Source: Flavobacterium collinsii
Lineage (GTDB): Bacteria > Bacteroidota > Bacteroidia > Flavobacteriales > Flavobacteriaceae
DNA: 49,107 nt
Assembly: GCF_902804485.1 (NCBI RefSeq)
Contig: NZ_CADCST010000099.1
Location: 1-49,107 of the forward strand
Direction: 5' to 3'
Made by a program: the position numbers and the translations under genes. The notes under the pieces were generated by a model, which had not been told where the DNA came from, ran no database searches, and saw nothing but the letters and a program-made list of their open reading frames with translations. Each line of letters opens with the position of its first letter. Position 1 is the first letter of the stretch. Of this stretch, positions 25,681 through 34,862 are shown in pieces.

Positions 25681-26700
25681 TTATTGAAAATTTAAAATTA
25701 GACCAAAAAGACTTGTATTTGCTGCCAATGTATATCTGGAATACGAATAATTAAATTTTAATCTATTCATTTTTAAACCAAATCCTACCGAAACCCCTGA
25801 AAAATTACGCTGTTCATTCACCCGTAATTCTTCTCCCCTTCTAAAATTATATCCTAAACGCAAATTAAATGCTTTTTTTGGAAAAAGTTCTACTCCAAAA
25901 ACCACATGTCTCAAAGCGTTATTGACAAACGAAACTTTCTCTTTACTTGTTGATCCATCGATGCCGGTCTCTCCACGAACGGGATTCGAAAAAGAGATAT
26001 TCCACTGTTGCAAATTTTCTAATGAAAGATGCCAGCGAAGGGGCACATGCTCTAATTCCTGCGAAACTCCTGCCACGATTTCAAATGGTAAATTTTCTTT
26101 AATTCCTGAATACGTGGTAAATTGTGTACCAATATTACGTATTACTAAAGCCAAATTTACGTCATTTTTTTCAATTACATACAAAAAACCTAAATCAATT
26201 GCACCTCCTATAGAATTATAACTCTCTAACGTTGAAGTTACTAACTTCATATTTGCACCTATATGCAAATCGGTGAACGGAACATTGTAAGCGTACCCCA
26301 ATGAAAGTGCGCCCTCACTCCCCGTAAAATTTGAGGTAGCCTGTCCGTTTTCATCATAACCTTCAAATGAACCATAATTAACATAACTTACTCCTGCATA
26401 AAACGTCTGCACATGTCTGTCGTAAGTATAAGCGTACGAAGCAGTTCCATAAGAAGCTTCTCCGTAATAACTTCCATAATTCATCGCAAGATGATTGTCC
26501 ATGTCTTCATTCAAAGCTGCCGGATTAGACATAGCCTGATTAACATCTTCATCGTAAATCGTTATCGTTTTACCTCCTAATGCCGCCTGTCTCGGCGAGG
26601 TTGTTAAATTTAAAAACTGATAGGTGTAGCGCCCTCCTATTTGCCCATAACTAATGGAGCAAATCGATACTAATAAAAATAAAACAAATTGTTTTAACAT
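25681..26700 (-). CDS. porQ: Type IX secretion system protein PorQ
   Basis: 339 aa with a signal peptide ending SYGQIGG. The family opening GGRYTYQFLNLTTSPRQAALGGKTITIYDEDVNQAMSNPAAL is diagnostic, and the rest forms alternating beta strands of an outer-membrane barrel ending in Phe-x-x-Gln (LILNFQ). PorQ is an outer-membrane component of the T9SS linked to the attachment step. It sits between lon and cmk, as in related genomes, and overlaps functionally with the T9SS cargo locus at the left of the window. A -7-like TATCTTCG at 26745-26738 may be its promoter. Confidence 0.92.
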   Translation of the reverse strand: MLKQFVLFLLVSICSISYGQIGGRYTYQFLNLTTSPRQAALGGKTITIYDEDVNQAMSNPAALNEDMDNHLAMNYGSYYGEASYGTASYAYTYDRHVQTFYAGVSYVNYGSFEGYDENGQATSNFTGSEGALSLGYAYNVPFTDLHIGANMKLVTSTLESYNSIGGAIDLGFLYVIEKNDVNLALVIRNIGTQFTTYSGIKENLPFEIVAGVSQELEHVPLRWHLSLENLQQWNISFSNPVRGETGIDGSTSKEKVSFVNNALRHVVFGVELFPKKAFNLRLGYNFRRGEELRVNEQRNFSGVSVGFGLKMNRLKFNYSYSRYTLAANTSLFGLILNFQ

Positions 26701-26797
26701 TCTTTTGGGGCGATCCTATAGAGGGATAACGCAAGTGCGAAGATAAAATTATATCATTTATAAAAATAAAATACGATAAAAATAAATTACAATAATA

Positions 26798-26890
26798 AAA
26801 TTCCAAATTCCAATCTGAGAGTTCTGATTAAATTTCAATAAAAAAATTCCAAATTCCAAAACTGAAGTATCAGATTGGAATTTGGAATTT
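26798..26890 (-). terminator. Lon terminator region with two alternative hairpins
   Basis: A 21-bp perfect inverted repeat (26798-26818 with 26870-26890, core CCAAATTCCAA/TTGGAATTTGG) encloses a third copy of the arm at 26845-26859. On the minus strand the first arm can pair with the near copy, giving a short hairpin followed by TTTTTTTATTG, or with the far copy. This is an intrinsic terminator with a spare arm, about 20 bp past the lon stop codon. Confidence 0.7.
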
Positions 26891-26911
26891 AAATTTTGGA
26901 TTTTTTTAACT

Positions 26912-29365
26912 TTACTTCAGCGTTTTCGCGTTTTTAACATTCTGATCGGTCAAGGCCAAAGCCAGAACTTCGCTCATTTCTTTTACATAATGAAAAGTAA
27001 GTCCTTCTAAATATTCTTCTTTAATTTCATCAATATCACTTTTATTTTCATGACATAAGATGATTTCTTTAATATTTGCTCTTTTTGCTGCAAGGATTTT
27101 CTCTTTAATTCCACCTACCGGTAAAACTTTACCACGCAATGTAATTTCTCCTGTCATAGCCAGGCTCTTCTTTACTTTCTTTTGTGTCAGTAACGAAACT
27201 AAAGAAGTTAACATTGCAATACCGGCACTTGGTCCGTCTTTTGGCGTTGCTCCTTCCGGCACGTGTAAGTGAATGTTATATTTTTGAAACAATTCAACAC
27301 TCAGACCTAGTTTTTTAGCATTGGCTTTAATGTATTCTAATGCAATAGTAGCCGATTCTTTCATGACATTACCAAGGTTTCCGGTAATAGTCAAAGCTCC
27401 TTTTCCTTCAGAAATTAAAGACTCTATAAACAAAATATCTCCACCAACACTTGTCCAGGCCAAACCTGTAACAACTCCGGCAATGTCATTGTTTTCATAT
27501 TTATCACGCTCTAGTCTTGGTACACCCAAAACTTTAACGATATCTTCGTCGGTAACTTTTTTATTGTACTCCTCTTCCATTGCAACTGATTTTGCTGCAT
27601 TACGAATTACTTGAGCAATTTTAGTTTCAAGGTTACGAACTCCAGATTCACGTGTATATCCTTCTACGATTTTTTCCAATTGCTTTTTACCAATAGTCAA
27701 ATCTTTAGTAGTTAATCCATGTGCTTCTAATTGTTTTGGAAAAAGGTGTCTTTTGGCAATTTCCACTTTTTCTTCAATAGTGTAACCGGACATTTTAATC
27801 ACTTCCATTCTGTCACGCAAAGCTGGCTGAATGGCTGACATATTGTTTGAAGTTGCAATAAACATTACCTTAGACAAATCATATCCCATTTCAAGGAAAT
27901 TATCATAAAAAGCATTGTTTTGTTCGGGATCTAATACTTCCAATAAGGCAGAAGAAGGGTCTCCACTGTTACCACTTGACAATTTATCAATCTCATCCAG
28001 AATAAAGACAGGATTTGAAGTTCCCGCTTTTTTCAAACTTTGAATGATTCGTCCCGGCATTGCACCGATATATGTTTTTCTGTGTCCGCGGATTTCAGCT
28101 TCATCACGTAAACCACCTAAAGAGATACGTACATATTCACGTCCTAAAGCTTCGGCAACAGAACGCCCAATAGAAGTTTTACCAACTCCCGGAGGCCCTG
28201 TTAAACATATAATTGGCGATCTCATATCGTTACGAAGTTTCAATACGGCCAAATGTTCAATCATTCTTTTCTTTACTTCTTCAAGTCCAAAATGATCTTT
28301 ATCTAATACTTTCTGTGCATGTTTCAAATCGAATTTATCTTTAGAATACTCGCCCCACGGCAATTCTAAAAATAATTCCAAATAGTTGCGCTGAATTCCA
28401 AAATCAGGTGATTGTGGGTTCATTCTACGCATTTTAGACAGTTCTTTCTCGAAATGTTTCTGCGTTTTCTCGTCCCACTTTTTAGCTTTGGCCTTCTGCC
28501 CCATTTCGTCCATTTCTTCCTCCTGCGAAACGCCTCCCAATTCTTCCTGAATGGTTTTCATTTGCTGGTGCAAGAAATATTCACGCTGTTGCTGGTCTAA
28601 ATCAAAACGAACTTTTGACTGAATGTCATTTTTCAATTCTAATTTTTGCAGCTCAACGTTCATATAGCGCAAAGTTTCAAGCGCACGATCTTTCAATCCA
28701 TTTATAGACAACAAACCTTGCTTCTCTTTTACAGACAAGTTCATATTAGAAGAAACAAAGTTGATTAAGAACGATTGGCTTTCAATGTTTTTAATCGCAA
28801 AAGTAGCTTCTGACGGAATGTTCGGACTCTCTTTTATAATTTGAATCGCCAGTTCTTTTACAGAATCTAAAATTGCTTTAAACTCGGTATCATCTTCTGC
28901 CGGACGTTCTTCCGAAACTTCTTTGATCGTAGCAGTGATATAAGGTTCTTCGGAAACCACTTCATCAATTTCAAAGCGTTTTTTACCTTGTAAAATTACA
29001 GTTACGTTTCCATCAGGCATTTTTAAAACGCGAAGTATTCTGGCTACGGTTCCAATTTTATGAATATCATCTTTGGACGGATCTTCGTCTTCTTCATTAA
29101 TCTGAGAAACTACACCAATAATTTTTCCGCCGGCATTGGCATCATTAATTAATTTGATTGATTTGTCTCTTCCTGCTGAAATTGGAATCACAACTCCCGG
29201 AAATAAAACGGTATTGCGCAACGGCAAAATTGGCAACGAGAGCGGAAGCTCCTCGTTGTTCATTTCCTCTTCATCTTCCGGAGTTAATAATGGAATCAAA
29301 TCTGCCTCTGAATCAAATTCCTGAAGTGACAGATTGTCAATTGTAAGTATTTTATGGTTTGACAT
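26912..29365 (-). CDS. lon: Endopeptidase La (ATP-dependent protease Lon)
   Basis: 817 aa, typical length. The N-terminal substrate-binding domain (~45-240) begins SLPILPLRNTVLFPGVVIPI. A coiled region (~250-380) has QREYFLHQQMKTIQEELG. The AAA+ module has Walker A GPPGVGKTS, Walker B VFILDEIDKL and sensor ATSNNM. The C-terminal protease domain has the Ser-Lys dyad: Ser713 in TPKDGPSAG and Lys756 in GGIKEKIL. It degrades misfolded and regulatory cytoplasmic proteins. Single-gene transcription unit with its own terminator region. Confidence 0.98.
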   Translation of the reverse strand: MSNHKILTIDNLSLQEFDSEADLIPLLTPEDEEEMNNEELPLSLPILPLRNTVLFPGVVIPISAGRDKSIKLINDANAGGKIIGVVSQINEEDEDPSKDDIHKIGTVARILRVLKMPDGNVTVILQGKKRFEIDEVVSEEPYITATIKEVSEERPAEDDTEFKAILDSVKELAIQIIKESPNIPSEATFAIKNIESQSFLINFVSSNMNLSVKEKQGLLSINGLKDRALETLRYMNVELQKLELKNDIQSKVRFDLDQQQREYFLHQQMKTIQEELGGVSQEEEMDEMGQKAKAKKWDEKTQKHFEKELSKMRRMNPQSPDFGIQRNYLELFLELPWGEYSKDKFDLKHAQKVLDKDHFGLEEVKKRMIEHLAVLKLRNDMRSPIICLTGPPGVGKTSIGRSVAEALGREYVRISLGGLRDEAEIRGHRKTYIGAMPGRIIQSLKKAGTSNPVFILDEIDKLSSGNSGDPSSALLEVLDPEQNNAFYDNFLEMGYDLSKVMFIATSNNMSAIQPALRDRMEVIKMSGYTIEEKVEIAKRHLFPKQLEAHGLTTKDLTIGKKQLEKIVEGYTRESGVRNLETKIAQVIRNAAKSVAMEEEYNKKVTDEDIVKVLGVPRLERDKYENNDIAGVVTGLAWTSVGGDILFIESLISEGKGALTITGNLGNVMKESATIALEYIKANAKKLGLSVELFQKYNIHLHVPEGATPKDGPSAGIAMLTSLVSLLTQKKVKKSLAMTGEITLRGKVLPVGGIKEKILAAKRANIKEIILCHENKSDIDEIKEEYLEGLTFHYVKEMSEVLALALTDQNVKNAKTLK

Positions 29366-29651
29366 AATAGTATATAAGTCGTTTTGTCATTAAATATTTC
29401 ATACCAGCCGTAAATATAACTGTACATACGGTAGTTTCTACTATAAATATGTAAAGTCTTTCGTTTACATGATAAGCCGTAAAAATAGACAATCATTATG
29501 CCAAAACCAAAAAAGACTGTTTTGAAATTAAGCCACAAGAGCCAAATAATACAAGAAAGAGAAGTATTTTGAAAAAAAATAAAATTAATTTTATCAAAAG
29601 TGTAACAAACCAAAAAAAGTAAAGTCATTATTAAAAACTAGCAACCATTAC

Positions 29652-30206
29652 TTGAGTATAAATAATCAAAATATCGAAGAATTAATCACGCTTTGTAAGG
29701 AGAACAACCAAAAAGCTCAGTTTGAAGTTTACAATCGTTATTGTAAAGCTATGTACAATGTGGCATTCCGCATTGTGAAAGATGAACATTTTGCGCAAGA
29801 CGTCATGCAGGAAGGTTTTCTAAAGGCTTTTACAAAAATCAATGACTATAAACAAGAAGTAGCATTTGGTGCGTGGTTAAAAAGAATAATTATCAATTAC
29901 AGTATTGATTTTTATAAAAAGAATAATGCTTTCCAGGCAGAAGATTTAAACAAGACCCTTTACAAAATAGAGGAAAACGACAGTTTTTTTAGCGAAAACA
30001 TCGACATGAATTCGCTTAAAGTGAAACAGGTCTTAGATACAATTTCAAACCTGAAAGACAATTACCGGATGGTTTTAACCCTGTTTTATATTGAGGGTTA
30101 CGATCAGGAAGAAATTAGCGAAATTTTAAACATTAGTTACGCTAATTGCCGAACAACGCTAAGCAGAGCAAAAGAAAGTTTACGAAAAAAATTAGAGGAA
30201 ATATGA
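29652..30206 (+). CDS. RNA polymerase sigma-70 family factor (ECF type)
   Basis: 184 aa. Sigma region 2 at ~22-90 (YNRYCKAMYNVAFRIVKDEHFAQDVMQEGFLKAFTKI, FGAWLKRIIINYSIDFYKK) and region 4 at ~125-180 (LKDNYRMVLTLFYIEGYDQEEISEILNISYANCRTTLSRAKESLRKKL). The start is a TTG: there is no in-frame ATG upstream before a stop codon, and the next ATG (codon 34) would cut into region 2. Its stop overlaps the next gene's start as ATGA, so the following single-pass membrane protein is probably its anti-sigma factor. The two exported beta-repeat proteins downstream are plausible targets or signals (inference). Confidence 0.92.
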   Translation: MSINNQNIEELITLCKENNQKAQFEVYNRYCKAMYNVAFRIVKDEHFAQDVMQEGFLKAFTKINDYKQEVAFGAWLKRIIINYSIDFYKKNNAFQAEDLNKTLYKIEENDSFFSENIDMNSLKVKQVLDTISNLKDNYRMVLTLFYIEGYDQEEISEILNISYANCRTTLSRAKESLRKKLEEI

Positions 30207-30742
30207 AAAAGGAAAATGACGATTTAGATCAATTATTTAAAAAATTTGAGAATCAATGGGATGTAGAGGAACTAAGTTCCGACCATCAGCTGAATTTCTT
30301 AAATAAATTAAACCAAAAACAACCTAAAAAGAAAAATCATACGGTTTGGGCAATTGCTGCTTCAATTGTGGTGCTGTTGAGTGTGTCTTTATTTTACAAC
30401 AGTTACCACGAACCTAAACAGTATAAGTTTGCTTCGAAGGAAGCCCAAAGAACCGATTCGATATTTAGTATTTTAATCGATAATGAGCTAGTTAAATTAA
30501 AAGAAAAAAGTTCTCCTGAAAATGAACAGATTATCAGTGACGCCTTAAAGCAAATGAAGGTGTTCGATGCCGATTATGCAAAAATTATAAACGAATTGCA
30601 GAAAAATGGCGAAAACAAACAAATTATTTATGCCATGATCAGTAATCTGGAAACCCGAATTTCCTTTTTACAAACTGTTTTACAACGAATTGAAGAAAAT
30701 GAAAATTTTAAAAATAACACTACACATGAAAAAACATTATAA
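30203..30742 (+). CDS. Putative anti-sigma factor, single-pass membrane protein
   Basis: 179 aa from the ATG at 30203, which overlaps the sigma-factor stop codon by 4 bp; a longer in-frame start at 30146 lies inside the sigma gene and is unlikely. The N-terminal ~50 residues are acidic and cytoplasmic (KKENDDLDQLFKKFENQWDVEELS). One membrane helix follows at ~56-74 (VWAIAASIVVLLSVSLFY). The periplasmic part is predominantly helical, with an Asp/Glu/Lys-rich sequence. No zinc-binding anti-sigma motif is seen, so the assignment rests on position and topology. Confidence 0.72.
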   Translation: MKKENDDLDQLFKKFENQWDVEELSSDHQLNFLNKLNQKQPKKKNHTVWAIAASIVVLLSVSLFYNSYHEPKQYKFASKEAQRTDSIFSILIDNELVKLKEKSSPENEQIISDALKQMKVFDADYAKIINELQKNGENKQIIYAMISNLETRISFLQTVLQRIEENENFKNNTTHEKTL

Positions 30743-31787
30743 AATACTCATCCTATTTCTTTTGCTTCCTTTTTTAGGATTCTCAAATGACGATAATTAT
30801 AGTACTAAGCAAAAGAACATTAAAAAAACCTACATCGTAAATTCGAACGCAGGTATTGATATTGATAACAAATACGGTGACATTACAGTCAGTACCTGGA
30901 ATGAGGATAAAATTGACATTGACATTACCATTAAGGTTACCAGCAACAATGAAGATTGGGTTAACGCAAAGCTCAACAGTATTGACGTAGACATTACCGC
31001 TCTTAAATCGATGGTTACTGCCGTTACAAATATTGGCAATTCGTCTTTAAAAAGTAGAGGAAGTGCTAATTTTTTCGAAATTAATTATGTGATTAAAATT
31101 CCTAAAAACGGAACTGTAAAACTTAATAATAAGTACGGAAATATCACTACTTTATCCTTGGAATCTACCACTGATATTACCTGCAAATATGGTAAAATAG
31201 TGTTAGGAAAACTAAACGGTTCAAACAATCGAATTGAACTGGGGTATTGTCAGAACTCTACCATTGATTACATCAAAAGCGGAGCTATTGAAGCGCGTTA
31301 CTCGAACTTAAAGATAAACGAGTCCGGAAATTTAACGATAGATGCCAATTATACTGATTTGTATATCCTTCAGGAAGGCCAAAACATCAAATACGATAGT
31401 AATTACTGTACTTTCAAGCTGCAAAAAATCAACTCTCTGACAGGTTCCGGAAATTATTTAAGTGTTTCTGTTGGAGATTTATTAGGGAATCTGAATATCG
31501 ACACTGATTATTCAAAAATAAATGTGGAAACACTTACTGAAAAACAAAAAAATGTAAATATCACCAGCAATTATACCAATGTATCACTGGGATACAGCTC
31601 TAATCTTGCTTTTGATTTTGATATCAATACCAGATACGGAAGTATCAAATATGACAATTCATTAGATACTTCGGTAGCAGAAACTAAGGGCAGTTCTAAA
31701 AGGATAAGCGGTTTCAACAAGAAAAAAGGGCAAAGCAAGATAGCAGTAACCACCAGCTATGGCAATGCAGCATTAATTAAAAAATAA
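30726..31787 (+). CDS. Exported adhesin-like beta-solenoid protein
   Basis: 353 aa from the ATG at 30726, which starts inside the last 17 bp of the preceding gene; the upstream in-frame ATG at 30690 would lack a clean signal peptide. Signal peptide at ~1-20 (ILILFLLLPFLGFS). The rest is regularly alternating beta strands with recurring NKYG, CKYGKI, ARYSNL, ANYTDL, SNYCTF, TDYSKI, SNYTNV, TRYGSI and TSYGNA turns, typical of DUF4097-like or head-GIN-like solenoids. Probably periplasmic or outer-surface; partner unknown. It belongs to the sigma/anti-sigma operon. Confidence 0.78.
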   Translation: MKKHYKILILFLLLPFLGFSNDDNYSTKQKNIKKTYIVNSNAGIDIDNKYGDITVSTWNEDKIDIDITIKVTSNNEDWVNAKLNSIDVDITALKSMVTAVTNIGNSSLKSRGSANFFEINYVIKIPKNGTVKLNNKYGNITTLSLESTTDITCKYGKIVLGKLNGSNNRIELGYCQNSTIDYIKSGAIEARYSNLKINESGNLTIDANYTDLYILQEGQNIKYDSNYCTFKLQKINSLTGSGNYLSVSVGDLLGNLNIDTDYSKINVETLTEKQKNVNITSNYTNVSLGYSSNLAFDFDINTRYGSIKYDNSLDTSVAETKGSSKRISGFNKKKGQSKIAVTTSYGNAALIKK

Positions 31788-31808
31788 CAATCTTAAAACA
31801 ACCAAAAA

Positions 31809-32540
31809 ATGAAAAAATCAGTTCAATTATTAGTTTGCAGTGCGCTTCTATTGAGTTCTATTGCAAATGCACAATGGTCCAACAAAAAAATAAAAGGTAA
31901 TGGCAATGTAGTTACTGAAACCAGAACTACTTCTGATTATAACGCTATAAAGGTTTCCGGTTTTTTTGATGTGGATTTAGTGGCAGGAAAAGAGGGGAAA
32001 ATTATAGTAAAAGGAGAACAAAATTTATTGTCTGCCATAAAAGTGGAAGTCGAAGATAATGTTTTAAAAGTTTATACTGAAAAGGGGGTTAACCTCTCAC
32101 CAAGCCTTGGCAAAAAGATTGAAGTAACAGTTCCTTTTGAAACCATATCGGCATTAACGCTATCCGGTTCGGGAGATGTTCAATCCAAAGATCCTATCAA
32201 AAGCGACAAATTCCTGGCAAAATTATCAGGTTCTGGAAACTTTAATCTGGCCGTAAACTCTACTGATCTTGAGTTAAATTTAAGCGGATCAGGAGATGTA
32301 AGCTTAAAAGGAAATACGGCTAACTTTGTTACTAAATTATCAGGTTCGGGAGATATCGATGCAGCGAATCTTAAATCAAAAAATACAGATGTAACCATTT
32401 CGGGTTCAGGCGACATTCGCGTGAACTGTACTGAAAGTTTAACTGCGAGAGTTTCGGGTTCAGGGGATATTAGATACAGTGGAAGTCCTGAAAAACGTGA
32501 CGTAAAAGTTTCGGGATCAGGAAGTATCTCAAAAGCATAA
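31809..32540 (+). CDS. Head GIN domain (DUF2807) exported protein
   Basis: 243 aa with a signal peptide ending IANAQ. The body (~40-243) is a DUF2807/head-GIN beta solenoid: NAIKVSGFFDVDLVAGKEGKIIVKGEQN, then seven or more LSGSGD or VSGSGD turns spaced about 20 residues apart. These proteins are exported and of unresolved function, described as putative autotransporter adhesins. It follows the preceding solenoid gene by 21 bp and is followed by a terminator, so it closes the sigma-factor operon. Confidence 0.85.
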   Translation: MKKSVQLLVCSALLLSSIANAQWSNKKIKGNGNVVTETRTTSDYNAIKVSGFFDVDLVAGKEGKIIVKGEQNLLSAIKVEVEDNVLKVYTEKGVNLSPSLGKKIEVTVPFETISALTLSGSGDVQSKDPIKSDKFLAKLSGSGNFNLAVNSTDLELNLSGSGDVSLKGNTANFVTKLSGSGDIDAANLKSKNTDVTISGSGDIRVNCTESLTARVSGSGDIRYSGSPEKRDVKVSGSGSISKA

Positions 32541-32547
32541 TTTCAAA

Positions 32548-32626
32548 AAAGCTCAATAATAAAAGAACTTTACAATCATCAAATCAAAAAACAAACAGCA
32601 CTATTCTTCTTTTATTATTGAGCTTT
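32548..32626 (+). terminator. Long-armed intrinsic terminator of the sigma-factor operon
   Basis: A 20-bp perfect inverted repeat (32548-32567 with 32607-32626, core GCTCAATAAT/ATTATTGAGC) around a 39-nt loop, followed by ATTTTTTT. It starts 7 bp after the stop codon. The long arms are unusual for a simple terminator. Confidence 0.75.
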
Positions 32627-32663
32627 ATTTTTTAAAACCCGTATTTATCCAAAATTAAAACTA

Positions 32664-34493
32664 ATGAAACAAACTCTTTTAGTTTCGCTTCTGGTTTTCT
32701 CCTGTACCTTCTCTTTTGCCCAAATAACAACAACTTCTAAAATTAAATCTCTGGACAGCTTAAAAAGCAGCACCACGGAAATGATGTCAAAATACAATCT
32801 TAAAGGATTAAGTGTTGCTGTTTTTGAGAACTACCAAATAATCTGGACGAGTCAATGGGGTGTTAAAGCTGCAAATTCTGAGGAAAAAATCGATCAGTAT
32901 ACTGCTTTCTCTACAGCCTCAATATCAAAACCTATAGTGGCTATCGTTTGTGCGATGCTGGAAGAAAAAGGACTAATCAACCTTGATGCTCCCATCTCAA
33001 AAGACCTCAAAACATGGCAATTGCCTAACAGTGCTTTCACCAAAGACAACCCGGTTACCTGGAAACAGCTGCTATCTCATACTGCCGGAACAAGTCAGAG
33101 TGGTTTTGAAGATTATTATCAGGGAGATTCAATCCCTACTATTGAACAGAGTCTGAAAGGCAAATTATTACCTCGCTCTAAAAAACCTATTGAATTTCTT
33201 TTTAAACCCGGAGCCGACTGGCAATACAGCGGTGGCGGTTATGTAATTGTTCAGTGTGCTCTCGAAAATCATTTCAAAAAGCCATTGGCACAACTTGTAA
33301 AAGAAAATCTGCTTGATCCGTTGCTGCTGCAAAATTCAACAATGCTTCAGCCCAATGAAAATGGCTTTCTTACCAATGTTGCCAAGGTACATAACCATAA
33401 TGGAAAAATAATCCGAACAGGAATCCCTATAACTCCTCAGGTTGCACCTTCGGGATTGTGGTCTACCCCAGCCGATTTGGCCTTAATTGCGATCGAAATG
33501 CAAAAAGCATTAGCAGGAAAAGGCAATAAAGTAATTTCAAGAGCTGCGGCAACTAAGGTTACAAACATTGTTACCATGAAAGGTCCCCGTGGCTGGAGTT
33601 ACGGCTGGCAGAGAAGTTTGGGATACGGAAATCTGGACTGGTTCTCTCATGATGGTTCTAATACCGGAACCGGAGGCGATTTGCTCGCTACAATGAAAAA
33701 TGGCAACGGGATTGCCGTTTTAGCCAATGGTGACAAACCCAACAGGCTTCCTGTAATGGCTTATATCGAAAAAGAAGTTATCACAAAACTAGGCTGGTCA
33801 AAACCAATCAAAACACATCCTATCACAATTCCATCCCACTTAAAAGAAGCTATAAAAGGTTACTATACTGAAATTCTCTACGGGTATAACGGATTGGGGA
33901 CGTCTAAAATAATTGAAGAAGATAATTTACTTTATCTCTGCTCTCCATTTTTAAAAGAAAATTTTGATACCGAGAAAACAAAAATGTATTATCTCGGAAA
34001 TAATACTTTTAAAATTGATAATTACCCCAATCAGATACATTTTAACTTACTTAATAATAAATTACAAGCCATAACCATCACCCGTTCAACGGATACAACC
34101 CGATTTTTACATCTTACTCTGGAGCAAATCAGAACGCCGCAAACTCAGTTAATAGAACTATTCAGTGAGCATACGTTTGAAACTGCTTTAAATGAGTTTA
34201 AAAAATTAAGATTAAAATATCCTGGTCATAATTTTGAAGAAGATCTCAATACTTTAGGATACACTTTATTCAGTAAAAAACTAACAGATCTTTCGGTTCA
34301 GATCTTTACACTTAATTGTACTGAACATCCAAATTCTGCAAATGCTTTTGACAGTTTGGGTGAAATTTATGAAGCAATTGGTCAATTAGGTCCTGCTAAA
34401 GAAAATTATTTAAAATCGCTGGAGCTAAATCCTAAAAATGAAAATGCTGCACAAATGCTTTCAAAAATCAATACACAGCTTAATTCTAAATAA
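32664..34493 (+). CDS. Exported serine hydrolase (class C beta-lactamase-like) with C-terminal TPRs
   Basis: 609 aa, signal peptide ending FSFAQ. The catalytic domain (~30-380) has the SxxK motif Ser86-Ile-Ser-Lys89, the tyrosine motif YSGGGY and the third motif HDGSNTGTGG, plus HTAG and GPRGWSYGW typical of the family. A linker domain follows, then two TPR-like units (~510-600: HTFETALNEFKKLRLKYPG, NAFDSLGEIYEAIGQLGPAKENYLKSLELNP). This domain order is frequent in Bacteroidota. It probably acts as a periplasmic esterase or D-amino-acid peptidase; the substrate is unknown and beta-lactam hydrolysis is not implied. It is monocistronic, ended by the hairpin at 34511-34552. Confidence 0.88.
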   Translation: MKQTLLVSLLVFSCTFSFAQITTTSKIKSLDSLKSSTTEMMSKYNLKGLSVAVFENYQIIWTSQWGVKAANSEEKIDQYTAFSTASISKPIVAIVCAMLEEKGLINLDAPISKDLKTWQLPNSAFTKDNPVTWKQLLSHTAGTSQSGFEDYYQGDSIPTIEQSLKGKLLPRSKKPIEFLFKPGADWQYSGGGYVIVQCALENHFKKPLAQLVKENLLDPLLLQNSTMLQPNENGFLTNVAKVHNHNGKIIRTGIPITPQVAPSGLWSTPADLALIAIEMQKALAGKGNKVISRAAATKVTNIVTMKGPRGWSYGWQRSLGYGNLDWFSHDGSNTGTGGDLLATMKNGNGIAVLANGDKPNRLPVMAYIEKEVITKLGWSKPIKTHPITIPSHLKEAIKGYYTEILYGYNGLGTSKIIEEDNLLYLCSPFLKENFDTEKTKMYYLGNNTFKIDNYPNQIHFNLLNNKLQAITITRSTDTTRFLHLTLEQIRTPQTQLIELFSEHTFETALNEFKKLRLKYPGHNFEEDLNTLGYTLFSKKLTDLSVQIFTLNCTEHPNSANAFDSLGEIYEAIGQLGPAKENYLKSLELNPKNENAAQMLSKINTQLNSK

Positions 34494-34510
34494 TATTGAA
34501 GTAAAACACG

Positions 34511-34552
34511 AATTCCATGAATTTACACAAATTAGTGTCAATTCATGGAATT
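34511..34552 (+). terminator. Intrinsic terminator after the serine hydrolase gene
   Basis: Arms AATTCCATGAATT (34511-34523) and AATTCATGGAATT (34540-34552), with an inner ACAC/GTGT pairing, run straight into a T tract. A related sequence (AATTCGTGCAATTCGTG) with the same trailing TTCTGTCC occurs at 34815-34860, so the hairpin belongs to a dispersed repeat family. Confidence 0.75.
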
Positions 34553-34617
34553 TTTTTTATGTTTCTGTCCACCAACTAAGCTATAATCAATATTTTAATG
34601 ATTGGAAACTAAAATTT

Positions 34618-34750
34618 TTAACATATAGAAACATAGATTTTAATTCTCAAAAGAGGATACAAAAAAAATAAATTTCTCTCACATAGTGGTATGCGTTTTA
34701 TTTGAAGTGAAACGCCTTTTCCTGCATTTAGAACTATATCTATGTGTTAA
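34618..34750. repeat. MITE-like element, copy 1 (133 bp)
   Basis: Bounded by inverted termini TTAACATATAG (34618-34628) and CTATGTGTTAA (34740-34750). Its reverse complement aligns by eye with the element at 36358-36500: CGTTTCACTT, ..ATGTGAGAGAAAT.TATTT, and AAAATCTATGT.TCTAT.TGTTAA. It carries no coding capacity. It fills most of the 369-bp gap between the serine hydrolase and MFS genes. Confidence 0.65.
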
Positions 34751-34862
34751 AATAATATTCACATAAATTTTAATCCCTTAACCTTATTTGTGAAATGAAT
34801 TCCACAAACAAATTAGTGACAATTCGTGCAATTCGTGTTATTTTTTATACTTCTGTCCTTAC

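Noticed and set aside
29296..29628. 110-codon minus-strand frame upstream of and overlapping lon
   Set aside because: It overlaps the lon start in another frame, has no recognisable motif, and the sequence has the composition of an A+T-rich intergenic gap. The 286-bp gap 29366-29651 shows nothing else I can support.
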